Positions 34,801 through 42,141 are shown, counted from the first letter of the stretch. The stretch: 64,000 nucleotides of DNA from Bos javanicus (GCF_032452875.1 NC_083879.1:85879572-85943571); one strand, 5' to 3'. Notes: generated by a model not told the origin, from the letters alone. Program-made: numbers and translations.

Positions 34801-35990
34801 GTGTCTGTGGCGGGAGGGCTTCCTGGCTGAGGTCCATACCCCGTGCGTGGCGTCGGGCCTTGCTGGAGCTGGGCCCAGGTGTGCGGGCCGAGGAGGGCGG
34901 GCAGGGCGGGCGGCGGGCGCGGGACGAAGTGGGGTGCTCGCAACCCTCGCTCAGGGTGCCCCCTCTCTGTCTAGGAGTCTCGTCGACACTGTGTACGCAC
35001 TAAAAGATGAAGTCCAGGAGCTACGACAGGTGCGTTGCCATCCATCTGTAATCATTTTAACGGGGCCGACGAGGAAACCACAGTGTTAGACCTGAAGCCA
35101 GCTGTCCATGAGTACCATGAGGCCAGCACGGGAGCCTCCTCCCGGGGACTGGGTCTCAGCAGCAGATCAGCAGGGGGTCTGGGAACCTGAGCGACAGGAC
35201 GTGCGTCTTTAAGGCGACTTGTTAAGCATTCTCTCCACTGCCCTGGTGTTAGGTGCCAGCAGAGACTGTTCTCTGTCACCAGGTGTAGCGTGGTCCAGGT
35301 TCTTGAGAAGACCCGTCAAAAAGCCGGTTAGACTAGGCTGCCTCGCCAAGCAGGCGTGTGTGCGCGGCACTGTTTGTGCCAGTGGCTCCCGTGTGCGAGA
35401 CTCAGCTCGCGGCCGGCCCGGGCTGGACGGACGGCAGGGGACCGGCCATGCACCCAGAGCTGCCCCCGGCCGGCTGCCTGCCATTCTGCCCGCCCAGGGG
35501 CCGCGCTGGCATTGGCCGTGGTGGGGGTGACGGGGCCCCTGACTCACCGGGCTCTGTGCCCCCTTCTTGGTGCCGTGGAGACTGTCGCGGGCGTGGGAGA
35601 GTGGGAGGGACTTGAGCCCTGCCTCGTTCCTTGCGGCCGCTCTCGCGCTCTGTTCTGTAGATTCTCTGGTTCACAGTGGTAAGCGGAGCGCCGGGCCTGC
35701 TCCATCTGCCAGGAGCTGCCCTGCGTCTGAGACCCTTGGGGGCCCCATCAGCCATGCCCCTGGCCGTGGTGCAGGGCGGGCTCCTTCAGCAGGGCCCCAT
35801 CTCCTTGGGGAGGGGTCCCTTTTGGTGCCAATGGCGGTTAACCTCCTACGGTCTGCTTCACCCGCAGGACAACAAGAAGATGAAGAAGTCTCTGGAGGAG
35901 GAGCAGAGAGCCCGCAAAGACCTGGAGAAGCTGGTGAGGAAGGTTCTCAAGAACATGAACGACCCTGCTTGGGATGAGACGAACCTCTGA
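1712..35990 (+). CDS. ARHGEF7: ARHGEF7 (beta-PIX / COOL-1) Rho guanine nucleotide exchange factor, 3' half, spliced
   Basis: This gene encodes a Dbl-family exchange factor for Rac1/Cdc42 that binds PAK and GIT1/2 at focal adhesions and synapses. The upstream CH and SH3 exons lie outside the window. Joining 1712-1806, 2017-2112, 9675-9797, 13685-13823, 14494-14553, 15233-15379, 16293-16379, 18680-18758, 18934-19073, 21012-21236, 22875-22968, 24587-24676, 34676-34775, 34975-35029 and 35868-35990 gives 1653 nt, or 550 codons plus stop, without a frame break. In fragment numbering the DH domain is about residues 1-195 (starting VLQNILETENEYSKEL), PH about 200-315, a proline-rich linker 323-397, the basic stretch KKLLPKRKPERK in 398-428, the GIT-binding helix 430-458 (EEDAQILKVIEAYC), the coiled coil about 492-540, and the C-terminus DETNL. 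All introns are GT-AG. An alternative last exon at 27108 gives a second C-terminus. Recognition is by recalled beta-PIX sequence, with only scattered substitutions. I am very sure of identity. Confidence 0.97.
2017..2112 (+). CDS. ARHGEF7: ARHGEF7 coding exon B: DH domain
   Basis: The 96-nt exon lies between a CTCTAG acceptor and a GTAAGT donor. It encodes LSSANTSHLMGNLEEICSFQ, then QMLVQSLEECTK, a DH-domain helix. The 210-nt intron separating it from exon A is among the shortest in the window. It ends in phase 2. Confidence 0.96.
2290..2870. other. Intronic CpG-dense block
   Basis: There are many CpG dinucleotides, including GCGGCCGC-type words near 2758, with no repeat signature, flanked by AT-rich intron. 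It may be an intragenic CpG island; no promoter motif decides this. Confidence 0.45.
4727..5029 (+). repeat. Minisatellite, left part (about 25-32 bp units)
   Basis: Imperfect tandem units of the form ACTCACCTGTATCAGACCAT plus GATA show variants with TGTGTCAGACC and TTATCTGACC. The array is interrupted at 5030 by a BovB insertion and resumes at 7095. Confidence 0.85.
5030..7094 (-). mobile_element. BovB (RTE-class) LINE, 5'-truncated, degenerate
   Basis: Read on the minus strand, this is the 3' two-thirds of BovB: reverse-transcriptase segments (QAGFRKGRGT.DQIANI, FCFIDYAKAFDCVD) followed by the C-terminal region and the usual tail (complement of CAGTTCAGTCACTCAG). The frame is broken several times, and the YADD catalytic box is destroyed (stop in place of Tyr, Ala changed to Arg, near 5797). 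The 11-mer CTTCACCTGTT flanks both ends (5019-5029 and 7095-7105), a candidate target-site duplication. The endonuclease part is missing. Confidence 0.93.
7095..7168 (+). repeat. Minisatellite, right part after BovB
   Basis: The same unit resumes: TTCACCTGTTACCAGACCAT, then ATAACTCCTCACCTGGTATC and a degenerate last unit. This shows the BovB landed inside a pre-existing array. Confidence 0.8.
8199..8893 (+). repeat. 21-bp VNTR in ARHGEF7 intron (about 33 units)
   Basis: The tandem unit is CCCCTCTGGGGTGCGCCCTG plus T, with 20-22 bp length variants (TTTT or GTG insertions, TGTGCC or TGCACC substitutions). Each unit contains CCCC-TCT-GGGG, a tiny inverted repeat. The 21-bp period leaves long stop-free frames on both strands that translate as repeated PSGVRPV-like heptads; these are not genes. 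Confidence 0.95.
9675..9797 (+). CDS. ARHGEF7: ARHGEF7 coding exon C: DH domain
   Basis: The 123-nt exon lies between a CCGCAG acceptor and a GTGCGT donor. It encodes MPEAQQRVGGCFLSLMPQ, then MKTLYLTYCANHPSAVSVLTEH, a central DH-domain helix. The Met at its start stands where I recall Leu in human; this is a conservative change and would also be readable as a false start codon. Confidence 0.96.
12011..12220 (-). mobile_element. Bov-tA SINE
   Basis: This is the complement-oriented tRNA-derived ruminant SINE. Diagnostic words are GAGTCGCTTCCGTCGTGTCC, TGTGGACTGTAGCCCGCCAG, CCATGGGATTCTCCAGGCAA, and the B-box side TCTCCTGCATTGGCAGG through CTCCTGGGAAGCCC. Confidence 0.9.
13102..13217 (+). repeat. 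58-bp tandem duplication
   Basis: There are two adjacent copies starting AGTGAAACGAGGCTGTGAAA at 13102 and 13160. The first ~35 bases are identical, and the tails differ by a few substitutions (TGTGCGCCTGCGTGCGTGCC against CACGCCCGCGTGCC). Confidence 0.9.
13685..13823 (+). CDS. ARHGEF7: ARHGEF7 coding exon D: DH domain
   Basis: The 139-nt exon lies between a CTCAG acceptor and a GTACGT donor. It encodes EELGEFMELKGASSPGIL, then VLTTGLSKPFMRLDKYPALLKELERHME. This includes the conserved SKPFMRLDKYP and LLKELERH core that forms the DH-GTPase interface helix. It ends in phase 0. Confidence 0.97.
13824..15232 (+). other. ARHGEF7 introns D-E and E-F
   Basis: Intron D-E (13824-14493) and intron E-F (14554-15232) flank the 60-nt exon E. 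I see no repeat or other feature in either beyond normal splice signals. Confidence 0.6.
14494..14553 (+). CDS. ARHGEF7: ARHGEF7 coding exon E: DH domain
   Basis: This 60-nt exon encodes DYHPDRQDIQKSMTAFKNLS, a late DH-domain segment. The acceptor is CAAAG, preceded by a T-rich tract, and the donor is GTAAGT. It is phase 0 at both ends. Confidence 0.96.
15233..15379 (+). CDS. ARHGEF7: ARHGEF7 coding exon F: DH-PH junction
   Basis: The 147-nt exon encodes AQCQEVRKRKELELQILTEA, then IRSWEGEDIKTLGSVLYMSQ and VLIQCAGSE. It covers the last DH helix and the first strands of the PH domain. The acceptor is CCCCAG, the donor is GTACCG, and it is phase 0 at both ends. Confidence 0.97.
15380..16292 (+). 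other. ARHGEF7 intron F-G
   Basis: This 0.9 kb intron's 3' quarter is occupied by a Bov-tA SINE (15997-16201). The rest is unique sequence, AT-rich after 15800. Confidence 0.65.
15986..16212 (-). mobile_element. Bov-tA SINE with perfect 11-bp target-site duplications
   Basis: The element at 15997-16201 shows GTGGAGTCGCTCAGTC, GACCCCGTGGACTGTAGCCT and CTGAGCCACCAGGGAAGC in minus orientation. It is bounded by identical CTGTTTCATAA copies at 15986-15996 and 16202-16212, so its ends are exact. It lies 81 bases upstream of the exon G acceptor. Confidence 0.95.
16293..16379 (+). CDS. ARHGEF7: ARHGEF7 coding exon G: PH domain
   Basis: The 87-nt exon encodes EKNERYLLLFPNILLMLSAS, then PRMSGFIYQ, PH-domain beta strands. 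A Bov-tA SINE with perfect target-site duplications ends about 80 bp before the acceptor (CATTAG), so the branch-point region is compressed between the SINE and the exon. Confidence 0.97.
16380..18679 (+). other. ARHGEF7 intron G-H
   Basis: This 2.3 kb intron contains a partial tRNA-derived SINE (16921-17016). The middle is GC-rich and otherwise featureless; the last 380 bases are AT-rich. Confidence 0.6.
16921..17016 (-). mobile_element. Partial Bov-tA-like SINE
   Basis: Only the tRNA-proximal half remains: CTCCAGGGACCTTCCCAGCC, then TTTACCATCCGAGCCTCCAG and GGAAGCCC. It is diverged, with no target-site duplication seen. Confidence 0.7.
18680..18758 (+). CDS. ARHGEF7: ARHGEF7 coding exon H: PH domain
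   Basis: The 79-nt exon encodes GKLPTTGMTITKLEDSENHR, then NAFEIS, plus the first base of Gly. This is the mid-PH region. The acceptor is TTTTTTAG and the donor is a weaker GTGATA. The following intron is only 175 nt. Confidence 0.97.
18934..19073 (+). CDS. ARHGEF7: ARHGEF7 coding exon I: end of PH domain
   Basis: The 140-nt exon encodes SMIERILVSCSNQQDLHEWV, then DRLQKQTK, the C-terminal alpha helix that closes the PH domain with its invariant Trp. A linker ending SKPHSVPSHT follows. The acceptor is TTCCAG, the donor is GTAAGG, and it ends in phase 0. Confidence 0.97.
19074..21011 (+). other. ARHGEF7 intron I-J
   Basis: This 1.9 kb intron has AT-rich stretches at 19380-19690 and 20220-20780 that contrast with the GC-rich surroundings. 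I recognise no repeat family in them. Confidence 0.55.
21012..21236 (+). CDS. ARHGEF7: ARHGEF7 coding exon J: proline-rich linker
   Basis: The 225-nt exon is phase 0 at both ends. It encodes a disordered Pro/Ser/His-rich linker beginning LPSHSITPSSKHADSKPAPL and ending RPSAALCYKE, between the PH domain and the GIT-binding region. Because both ends are phase 0, skipping it would keep the frame. I recall it as constitutive in mammals. Confidence 0.96.
21237..22874 (+). other. ARHGEF7 intron J-K
   Basis: This intron has a G-rich imperfect repeat (about 21536-21640, GTGGGCGGGG-type words) and a GC-rich 3' half (22560-22870). No exon was recognised. Confidence 0.6.
21536..21645 (+). repeat. G-rich imperfect repeat
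   Basis: There are several copies of TGTGGCT and GGTGGGCGGGG/GGTGGGTGGGA words, with multiple G3-G7 runs within 110 bases. The strand could form a G-quadruplex; this is inference. Confidence 0.55.
22875..22968 (+). CDS. ARHGEF7: ARHGEF7 coding exon K: polybasic segment
   Basis: The 94-nt exon encodes DLSKSPKTMKKLLPKRKPER, then KPSDEEFALRK. The highly basic stretch precedes the GIT-binding helix. The acceptor is CCCCAG and the donor is GTGAGT. It ends in phase 1. Confidence 0.97.
24034..24135 (+). repeat. Compound (CA)n/(TA)n/(TG)n microsatellite
   Basis: This is alternating ACATACATACACACACACA, TATATATA and an almost pure TG run of about 9 units, then TGTGTGTATATATATG. It is likely polymorphic. 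Confidence 0.92.
24231..24480 (-). mobile_element. BovB 3'-tail fragment
   Basis: The minus-strand BovB 3' end shows GATCAGTCACTCAGTTGTGT, TCCCTGTCCATCACCAACTC, TCATCCTCTGTCGTCCCCTT and CAGCATCAGAGTCTTTTCC, ending GGCCAAAGTACTGGAGTTT. It is heavily 5'-truncated. Confidence 0.92.
24587..24676 (+). CDS. ARHGEF7: ARHGEF7 coding exon L: GIT-binding helix and splice hub
   Basis: The 90-nt exon encodes TAALEEDAQILKVIEAYCTS, then AKTRQTLNS. This is the GIT1/GIT2-binding segment, known in the family to nucleate the PIX-GIT oligomer. It ends in phase 1 at a strong GTAAGT donor. The frame allows joining either to the exon at 27108 or to the one at 34676, so this donor is the branching point between C-terminal isoforms. 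Confidence 0.97.
24677..27107 (+). other. ARHGEF7 intron L-M
   Basis: This 2.4 kb intron carries no clear interspersed repeat, only short homopolymers (C run at 25081, A run at 25490). Bases 26700-26990 are AT-rich. The last 70 bases form a long C-rich pyrimidine tract. Confidence 0.6.
27040..27107 (+). promoter_or_regulatory. ARHGEF7: Long C-rich pyrimidine tract at the alternative exon M acceptor
   Basis: Nearly 70 bases are pyrimidine-rich, with CCCCTCCTCTGCCTGCCCCT and CCCGTCCCCCCCACCCCCAC before CTTAG. C-rich tracts of this kind are known targets of PCBP and PTB splicing regulators. Regulation here is inferred. Confidence 0.5.
27108..27322 (+). CDS. ARHGEF7: ARHGEF7 alternative last coding exon M (beta2-type C-terminus)
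   Basis: The 215-nt alternative terminal exon follows a long C-rich pyrimidine tract and a TCTTAG acceptor. Joined to exon L it encodes TWQGTDLMHNHVLADDDQ, a Ser-rich part with SLGRRSSLSR and SEDSDYDSIW, and the end SCCSYISHQN before TAA at 27320. It replaces the coiled coil and PDZ ligand, so this isoform should not trimerise or bind Scribble/Shank through TNL. An internal donor (CTC then GTAAGA, at 27285) would turn it into a 177-nt in-frame cassette. Identity rests on recalled beta2-PIX sequence. Confidence 0.93.
27323..29930 (+). other. ARHGEF7: 3'UTR of the short ARHGEF7 isoform
   Basis: This non-coding stretch follows the TAA of exon M and runs to the poly(A) signal at 29907. I see no recognisable interspersed repeat in it, unlike most surrounding introns, which fits a retained 3'UTR. 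A candidate internal poly(A) signal ATTAAA lies at 29261. The last 150 bases are AT-rich and look like a conserved mammalian 3' end. For long isoforms the same DNA is intron. Confidence 0.75.
29907..29912 (+). terminator. AATAAA poly(A) signal, short ARHGEF7 isoform
   Basis: A canonical AATAAA lies in AT-rich sequence with TGTTATGTAC just upstream. A G/GT-rich downstream element (GGGGGGTTGGGGTCGGGG, about 29955) follows at suitable spacing, so cleavage is expected near 29930. Confidence 0.8.
29931..34675 (+). other. ARHGEF7 intron between the short-isoform end and exon N
   Basis: I recognise no BovB or SINE copy here. It contains a 30-bp imperfect duplication (about 31428-31482, GAGCACACGCTCCTGTG twice), poly-A-rich sequence at 34379-34425, and a T run at 34646-34664 just before exon N. 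Otherwise it is GC-rich unique sequence. Confidence 0.55.
34676..34775 (+). CDS. ARHGEF7: ARHGEF7 coding exon N (beta1-type C-terminus)
   Basis: The 100-nt exon lies between an ACAG acceptor and a GTAAGC donor. It encodes SRKESAPQVLLPEEEKIIVE, then ETKSNGQTVIEE, plus two bases of Lys. It is entered in phase 1 from exon L, or from the internal donor of exon M. A run of about 16 T lies just upstream of the acceptor. Confidence 0.97.
34776..35867 (+). other. ARHGEF7 introns N-O and O-P
   Basis: Two short GC-rich introns (34776-34974 and 35030-35867) show canonical borders and no recognisable repeats. Confidence 0.65.
34975..35029 (+). CDS. ARHGEF7: ARHGEF7 coding exon O: coiled-coil start
   Basis: The 55-nt exon lies between a TCTAG acceptor and a GTGCGT donor. 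It encodes SLVDTVYALKDEVQELRQ, the first heptads of the C-terminal coiled coil. That coiled coil is known in beta-PIX to form a parallel trimer. It ends in phase 0. Confidence 0.97.
35868..35990 (+). CDS. ARHGEF7: ARHGEF7 last coding exon P: coiled coil and PDZ ligand
   Basis: This 123-nt coding part encodes DNKKMKKSLEEEQRARKDLE, then KLVRKVLKNMNDPAWDETNL, and TGA at 35988. The heptad-rich helix ends in a class I PDZ ligand (T-N-L), which in beta-PIX binds Scribble and Shank. The acceptor is CCGCAG. Confidence 0.97.
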   Translation, partial: DNKKMKKSLEEEQRARKDLEKLVRKVLKNMNDPAWDETNL

Positions 35991-36745
35991 GGGGCGTCCT
36001 GGTGCTTCGTTAAGACCGGTTCCGAGACTGAGCCGGAGCCCCTCGACCCCCGCCCCTGACGCTCAGGCTGCGGGCGGGGCCGTGCGTGGAGACTGCAGCC
36101 AGGCGGCCGTGAGCTCCAGGCTGAGCCCAGACCGCGTCCCCCCCACACCCAGTACCTCGTTCTGCAGTAAGCGCGGTGACGGTGTCTGGACTTGCGGGCT
36201 CCGAGTGAACACGTGTCAATGTTAGGTGTGCGTTCCCTGTAAATGCCCCGTTCTGAACGCAGAGAGGTGGTTCCATCTGGGCTGACTGCTGGGCCGCAGG
36301 CCCTTTGCACTCAACCTCTCTGCTCCCGTGCCCTGGGGCTCACCGCTCGTGGGGACCATAGGCTGCAGACACATAGGTGTTTCTGGGGGTGCCTGCTGGG
36401 CTGCGGTGCTCCAGAAACACCGCCCGCTGTGTCTGCCTGTGGCTCACCTGCTTAGACCTGCAGGGGCCCCGTCTACCCTCCAGGCTCCCGGTCGAGCGGG
36501 GTCGCGGTCCACGTGCAGCACTGGGGCTGAACCCGGGGCCTGGCCTCAGCCCCGAACCCGGGAACCACGTCTGCTGCCCCTGGGCCCCGTGACAGCTGTG
36601 TGTACGCCCACCTCGTGTGAGCACGTGCATGGCGGAGGGTGCCTGGCTGGGGCTGGCCTGGTAACGGCCAGGTGCATGGTCCCGTCCTCCCAGAAGGAGC
36701 AGCTCCCTGAAGCCTGTAAATAAAGTGTGTTATTTATTGCACGTT
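35991..36745 (+). other. ARHGEF7: 3'UTR of the long ARHGEF7 isoforms
   Basis: This GC-rich, repeat-free stretch of about 750 bases runs from the TGA of exon P to the AATAAA at 36719. The 3' boundary is inferred from the signal and is accurate to about 20 bases. Confidence 0.75.
36719..36724 (+). terminator. AATAAA poly(A) signal, long ARHGEF7 isoforms
   Basis: AATAAA lies in CCTGTAAATAAAGTGTGTTA, with TGTA immediately upstream and GTGTGTTATTTATT just downstream. It is the only good signal in the 1 kb after the stop codon of exon P. Confidence 0.85.
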
Positions 36746-38357
36746 GCTGCAGCCCGTGAGGACGCACTGCTGGGCGCAGGTGGCCTCTCTGCGTGAGGCC
36801 ACTCTGACCCCAAAACCTGTCTTCCCGTCGGGCACGGGCAGGCCTTCTGTGCTCACTGAGGAGGCAGTGTCTGAACTGTTTATGCACAAATCAAGCAATA
36901 GAACACGCGAGACTCCCCAAGGAGTGGGGGTCAAGACCAGGCCCCCCACGCCAAGTCCAGATGGCCAGGGCCCGTAGGAGGGGCCCAGTCCTCGTGCCTA
37001 GAGCCCCGCCCGGGGTCCAGCCAGTTCACGGGACCTGCTCCTCCGCCCCGCTCTTCTGAAGAGGTCATTTGTAAAGTGAGATGAACTTGGAGAGGATAAG
37101 TGTCGTGTCCCTAAAAGCCCAAGCCCCAGCCCCTGGATCAGGGGCGTCTCAGAAATGCCTGTGTGGCATCAGACGCGACTGTGACATGCGCTCCTGTGTC
37201 TGCGTCGGCCGGACGCCCCTGAGCTGGAGCAGCTGCTCATCTGGGCGCCCGGTCCGCCTCGGCCCCGCCCTCAGCCTCCCCTGCTCGGGGGAGGCTGGGG
37301 CCTTGACGGCCTTGACCTTGTAATGGGAGCTGCCGGCTGCCTGTGCTTGCGTTTTGTTTTCTTGGTTAGCGGCAGGGCTGGGGAAGGTGGCCCTGGGAGT
37401 GTTTGGTGAGCCCCGTTCTCAAAGCAGGCCCTCTGGTGAGGCGTGAGACCTCGTGGTGGGAAACAATCCGATCGCGTGTGCTGGAGTTTGCTGTCTCAAG
37501 CGAATTCTCACTCAGGAACCACGTCCTCACCTGACTCTCCAGCACTTGCTGCGGGTGGTGCCGCCGCCCTCAGCCCGACGGGGCGCCCACAGAACCTGCC
37601 TTAACTGCTGACTTGAGCCTCGAGGGGGCACACATGTGTTCTCAGCCCTCCTCCCAAGGGGTGGCCGTTGACATGCTTGTGTGACGCATCCTTCCCGGGC
37701 CCCAGGGTTTTTACTAAGGTTTCTAGGGAGAAGAGACGATGCATCTGAGCAGTTCTTCCTACAGACCTGCCCTGTTGTCAGTGGACTGCCCCCGTGTCTT
37801 GGGGTACCCTCGAGGAGCTTGGGGTCCCAGGGGACGTCAGGAAGGGGCCGTCTGCCTGCTGGAGTCGCCTCTGCCCCACCTTCCACGGACGAGGAGACGG
37901 AGCCACGTCCTTGCCCGGGCGGGAGGGGACGGACCAGAGCTGTTGTGGAGGCGTGCTCTGCAGCAGGTTGAGCGATCCTCGCGGACTCCCCACGGGCCCC
38001 GGTGCCCACACCCGTGTTTCCGTAGGACGCGCAGGGCCCCCTTTCACAGCCGTGGGGGTGGTCCACGAACGACCCCCGGTGTCCTGGTCTTGACTACTCA
38101 TGCTCTGTTGTAATTATTATTAAACTGACTATTTTTCTTATGTTACAAACACATCACTTCATTGGCTGTGGTTTTTTTTTTTTTTTGCATGTGTGTGTGT
38201 TACCTTTATCCTTCTGGATTTGTTTGGTTGGTTTTTTTTTTTTTTGTATTTTAAAATTCTGGTGTGAATTTTTGATGCTGGAAAATATCACATTTATGTT
38301 TAAAATCTAGAGTTTGGGAATATTTGAAGATAAGTTAGAAAACAAAGTCTGGGAAAA

Positions 38358-38576
38358 GGGCTTCCCAGGTGGCACTGGGGGTAAAGAACCTGCCTGCCGA
38401 TGCAGGAGACGAAAGAGATGGAGGCTCCATCTGCGGGTCGGGGAGGTCCCCTGGAGGAGGGCACGGCAGCCCACTCCAGTGCTCTTGCCTGGAGAGTCCC
38501 GTGGACAGAGGAGCCTGGTGGGTATGGTCCATGGGGTCACAGAATCGGATACGACTGAAGCGATTTAGCACCCATG
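38358..38576 (+). mobile_element. Bov-tA SINE
   Basis: The sense-oriented copy begins GGGCTTCCCAGGTGGCACTG with the A-box side AAAGAACCTGCCTGCCGATG and ends ATACGACTGAAGCGATTTAG. Flanks AACAAAGTCTGGG (38341) and AACAAGTCTGGG (38586) look like a one-base-diverged target-site duplication. Confidence 0.93.
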
Positions 38577-39059
38577 AAAAATGAGAACAAGTCTGGGGGA
38601 AGGAAATGGGAAGGAAAGACTGCCGTCTGGGGGCTGAAGGCTCTCACCCCAGGAGGTCCAGGTCGACCCCGTGTGGGGCTTGGTGGACGGCAGACGCCTT
38701 TCCTTGGACCCTGTGGGCCCCTCAGAGTCGCGTGGCAGGAGGAGGTGGCCTCGCCCTTCCCTCCACTCCGTCCTGCTGGAGGAGGCAGGTGTTTGGGGAG
38801 CAGCCAGGCCAGGTTGGGGGGCAGTGTTCCCAGGACGTCCGCCCCTCTCCCCTCACGGAGCTTCCGCCACAGAGGACGGAGCTGACGGCATGGGGGTCAG
38901 GGCCCGGGGCTCCGCGTTCGAGGACGTGTTCTGTCAGACGGCCCAGGCACCCCTGTCGTCATCTCTGGGTCAGACCTTAGGGAGGCACGTGGCGGTGCGT
39001 CTGCCCTTGGGAAGGCTTCCTCGAGTGCAGGTGGTGCCAACACGCCTCTGGCTCAGTTT

Positions 39060-39185
39060 AAAAATTTTTTTTTGTTTGGTCACGCCATGCTGTGTGCGGG
39101 CGCTTAGTTCCCTGACCAGGGATCGAACCCATCCCCCTGCATTTTGGGAGCATGGAGTCTTGGCCACTGGACCTCCAGGGACGAC
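39060..39185 (-). mobile_element. CHR-like tRNA-derived SINE fragment
   Basis: A T-rich start is followed by TTTGGTCACGCCATGCTGTG, TTAGTTCCCTGACCAGGGAT, CGAACCCATCCCCCTGCA and TGGCCACTGGACCTCCAGGG. This is the pattern of the older cetartiodactyl CHR SINEs. Confidence 0.75.
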
Positions 39186-40704
39186 TGAGACGCCTTTTCC
39201 TCACACCGCTGGGCGCTGGTCTGGGCTCCGTCGGGGCTGCGGTCACCCCATTTAAGTTTCTGTCTTAGATGCAGTATTTAACTCGATTTTACTTGTGAAC
39301 GAACATGGTTGGCACCGAAGTGGAAGAGGGGTGAAGTTGGGATGCCCCTGCGCCTGGCGCCCCTGCAGGAGTGGATGCTGGGGGGGTCCCTGTGGTCAGC
39401 CGTGGGACTGCTGTCCTGGGCTGGGAGGGTGGGGTGCACGAGGGCACCCAGGCCCCCACCTCTGACCCCCTGCCGTTGGGTTTGTCTTCTCCCGTAAGAG
39501 CCGGGTTAGAGTCTGCCAGAGTCTGAGGCTCCCTCCCCTGGTTCCTGTCCAGCAAAACGGATGACGGCGCTGGTTTCCTGAGGCCGCTGTGGCAGGGGCG
39601 GCGAACTGGGCGGGTTCTGACGGCAGAGCCTCATCTCAGGGTCCCAGGGCCTGAAAGCTGGAGCCCACGTGTCTGCGGCATGTCCCTCTGGAGGCCTGGC
39701 CCTGGGGGTCCGCTTCCAGCCCCCGTGGTGGCATGTCCCGGGGCCTCGGGCTCAGCCTCTGTTGGCATGAGTCCGTTTGTCCACTCTGGGCCCTCCTCCT
39801 GTGGTTCTGTTTCCTCTCCCTGGAGGGACGCCTGTCACATTGGGCTAGACTTCAAACCAACGGCGTCTGCAAAGGCCCAGCTTCAGTCGGGGGCGCGTGC
39901 ACGGGTACTCGAGGTCAGGACTGGAATGGACTTTCCAGGAGATACCGTTCGACCTGTCCCCGGGGGATGTGGACTCAGCTCCAGCACTGGCCTGTCCCCT
40001 CGCTGGCCTGGGGCACCTCCCCTCGCAGAGGCCACCTGCATGTGGATAGGTTCCCAGCTACCCACCCTCCCCTCCCTGGCACTGACCAGGGAGGAGCGTC
40101 TTCTGTTTGAGAGAAGCCAGGGCGGCTCCCACGGTTCCCACGGGAAGACCTCTGGGTCCAGGACAGACCGCGTCTTCTTCTCGGCTAAAATCGCGTCACA
40201 AAGGAAAAGGCTCGGCCAATAACAGGAGATGCCAGCCCAGGCCCGCGTGAGCTCCCCGTGGACCCCTGCAGGCCGGCCTGGCCGGTCAGGAAAGTGGGCA
40301 ACAGACCCTGGGATCCCCGGGCAGAGGGGGACGATGGTCTGTCTGCTCTTTTTGGGTCCTGCCAGCGCTGTGGTGACCCCGCCCCCCACCCCACCCGCCT
40401 GAGCCAGCACTTCGGCCCTGCCCTGGCAGTGTCTCCTGAGCGCCCTCACCTCCCCGGCTTCCCTGTGCTGACCCAGCCCTCGCACAGCCGCATGTGACCT
40501 CGCCCACTGCTTCCCGGGAAGCTGGTCCATCGGTGAACTTGAACCTGCTGCACGGTGGTGTGAAGTCAGTTCCCAGGAGGGTACCTGGCTGCCAGCACTC
40601 CTGGCAGCAGTGTGAACTGGCGTGGCCACTCTGGGGACAGCCCGGCCGCTCAGAACCTGAGCCTGGAGCCACTGCCTGACCCAGGGAGGCCGTGGCCGAG
40701 GGAG

Positions 40705-41095
40705 GTGGGAACCCACGTGCACACAAAACCCACACGTGGACGTCCACAGCGGTGTTACACGTAGCGGGCAAAGAAGTGGGACAGCCCGGATGTCCATCAG
40801 TGGACGGACGGATCAGCAGAAGGTCTGCCACGTGGAGGGCTGTCGGGCCGTGAAGGGGGTGGTCTGGCACCCATGCACCCTGGGTGCATCCTGAACGCGG
40901 CAGGTGGGAGACACCAGACCGAAGTCTGCGTGTTGTGAGATTCCATGGACGGGACGTGTCCAGAGGCAAATTTGGGCTTGGGGTGGCTTAGAGACCCCTC
41001 TGGGAGGGTGGGGGTGCCTGCTCATGGTGCCAGGGGTCTCCCTGGGTTGATGGCATGCTGTGGACCCTGGACCATACACTCCAGATGCCTGAGCT
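40705..41095 (+). mobile_element. Old L1 3' end, strongly GC-drifted
   Basis: The element keeps the L1 word order (CCCGGATGTCCATCAGTGGA, GATCAGCAGAAGGTCTGCCA, GGGCCGTGAAGGG, GTGTTGTGAGATTCCATGGA, GTGTCCAGAGGCAAATTTGG, GGTGCCAGGGGTCTCC). Normally AT-rich positions have become G or C. Subfamily is uncertain. Confidence 0.65.
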
Positions 41096-42141
41096 ACACC
41101 CAGTGGATGGCAGCGTGGCCCTGGGCGCCACTGGACATAAGGGATTGCCTGGCCCCAGGCACTGCCGGATGCCCAGCCTGACCCTCCGAGCCCCTGGACG
41201 TGGGCTCATTGCTGGGCACCCAGCACGGGACAGTCTTGTGCCTGTGTGTGTATCATCACCTTGCTTTCAGGTGAGGAAAGCGGGGTGAGAGAGGCTGGGT
41301 CTCGTGGTCAGGGGGGCGGGGGAGCAAAGCCTCTTCATCTCACAAGAGCGGGGGCGAGCTCGGTGCTCCGCCAGGCGCTGGTCAAGGCGGTCCCGCCCCA
41401 GAGGCCCTGACCCGGCCCCGGCCGACCGACTGCCTGCTCCCCTCCCCGGGGCTCCCTGCGCCTCGTCACATCTGGCCCTGACCTCCAGTGACCTCAGCTT
41501 CCCTGGACTCGGCACCTGCTCCCCGCGGGCTGTGGCTCCCCGCGTGAGCCTCCCGTCCACCCTCGGCCTGCCTTCCTGCTCCCTCCTGTCCTCACCCGCT
41601 GGGCCGGAGCTGCTCTTTATCCTCCGACCGTTCCCTCCTCTCTGTCCTCCTCTGGGTCACCCTCCCCTCTGTCCCCCCCTCCCCTCGACACTGACACCCC
41701 CTCTCCCACCCGCACCCCCTGTTACCCACGCACCGAGGCCGCTCCATCCAGGGCCCGCCCTGCAGCTTCTTGGGGACCGCAGTCCCAGCCGGACTGCACC
41801 TGTGCTAGCCTGCCTGTCCACTCGGAGCCCAGGGCCCGCCCCTCCAGCCTGGTTTCCCCTCCTGCCAAGTCCTGTCGGGCTACCAGTCACCGACTGTAAT
41901 TAAAACAACACGAAACGTGTTTGGTCGTGGCCCTCGTTTAATTTTCCCTGGGTGATCATGTTATCCCAGGCTGCCTCTTGCCTCCTGACGGTCCTTCCAG
42001 ACGACGCTGTGAAGATAGCTCACTCTGCTCTGCACAGACCCTCTTCTGTCGCCTGGCTTCACGCCGTGTGAAGGCCAAAGCCCCGCGTGACCCGCTTGCC
42101 TGCTCCTGCTTGGTCTCTGGCCTCCCCTCGCCTGCCGTCCT

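Noticed and set aside
39883..40797. A 304-codon minus-strand frame in the intergenic region
   Set aside because: High GC explains the lack of stops; no recognisable domain or splice pattern is seen, and it overlaps an L1 remnant.
41304..41903. A 199-codon + frame just upstream of TEX29
   Set aside because: The translation is Pro/Leu/Ser-rich low complexity, typical of GC-rich noise, with no link to TEX29 splicing.
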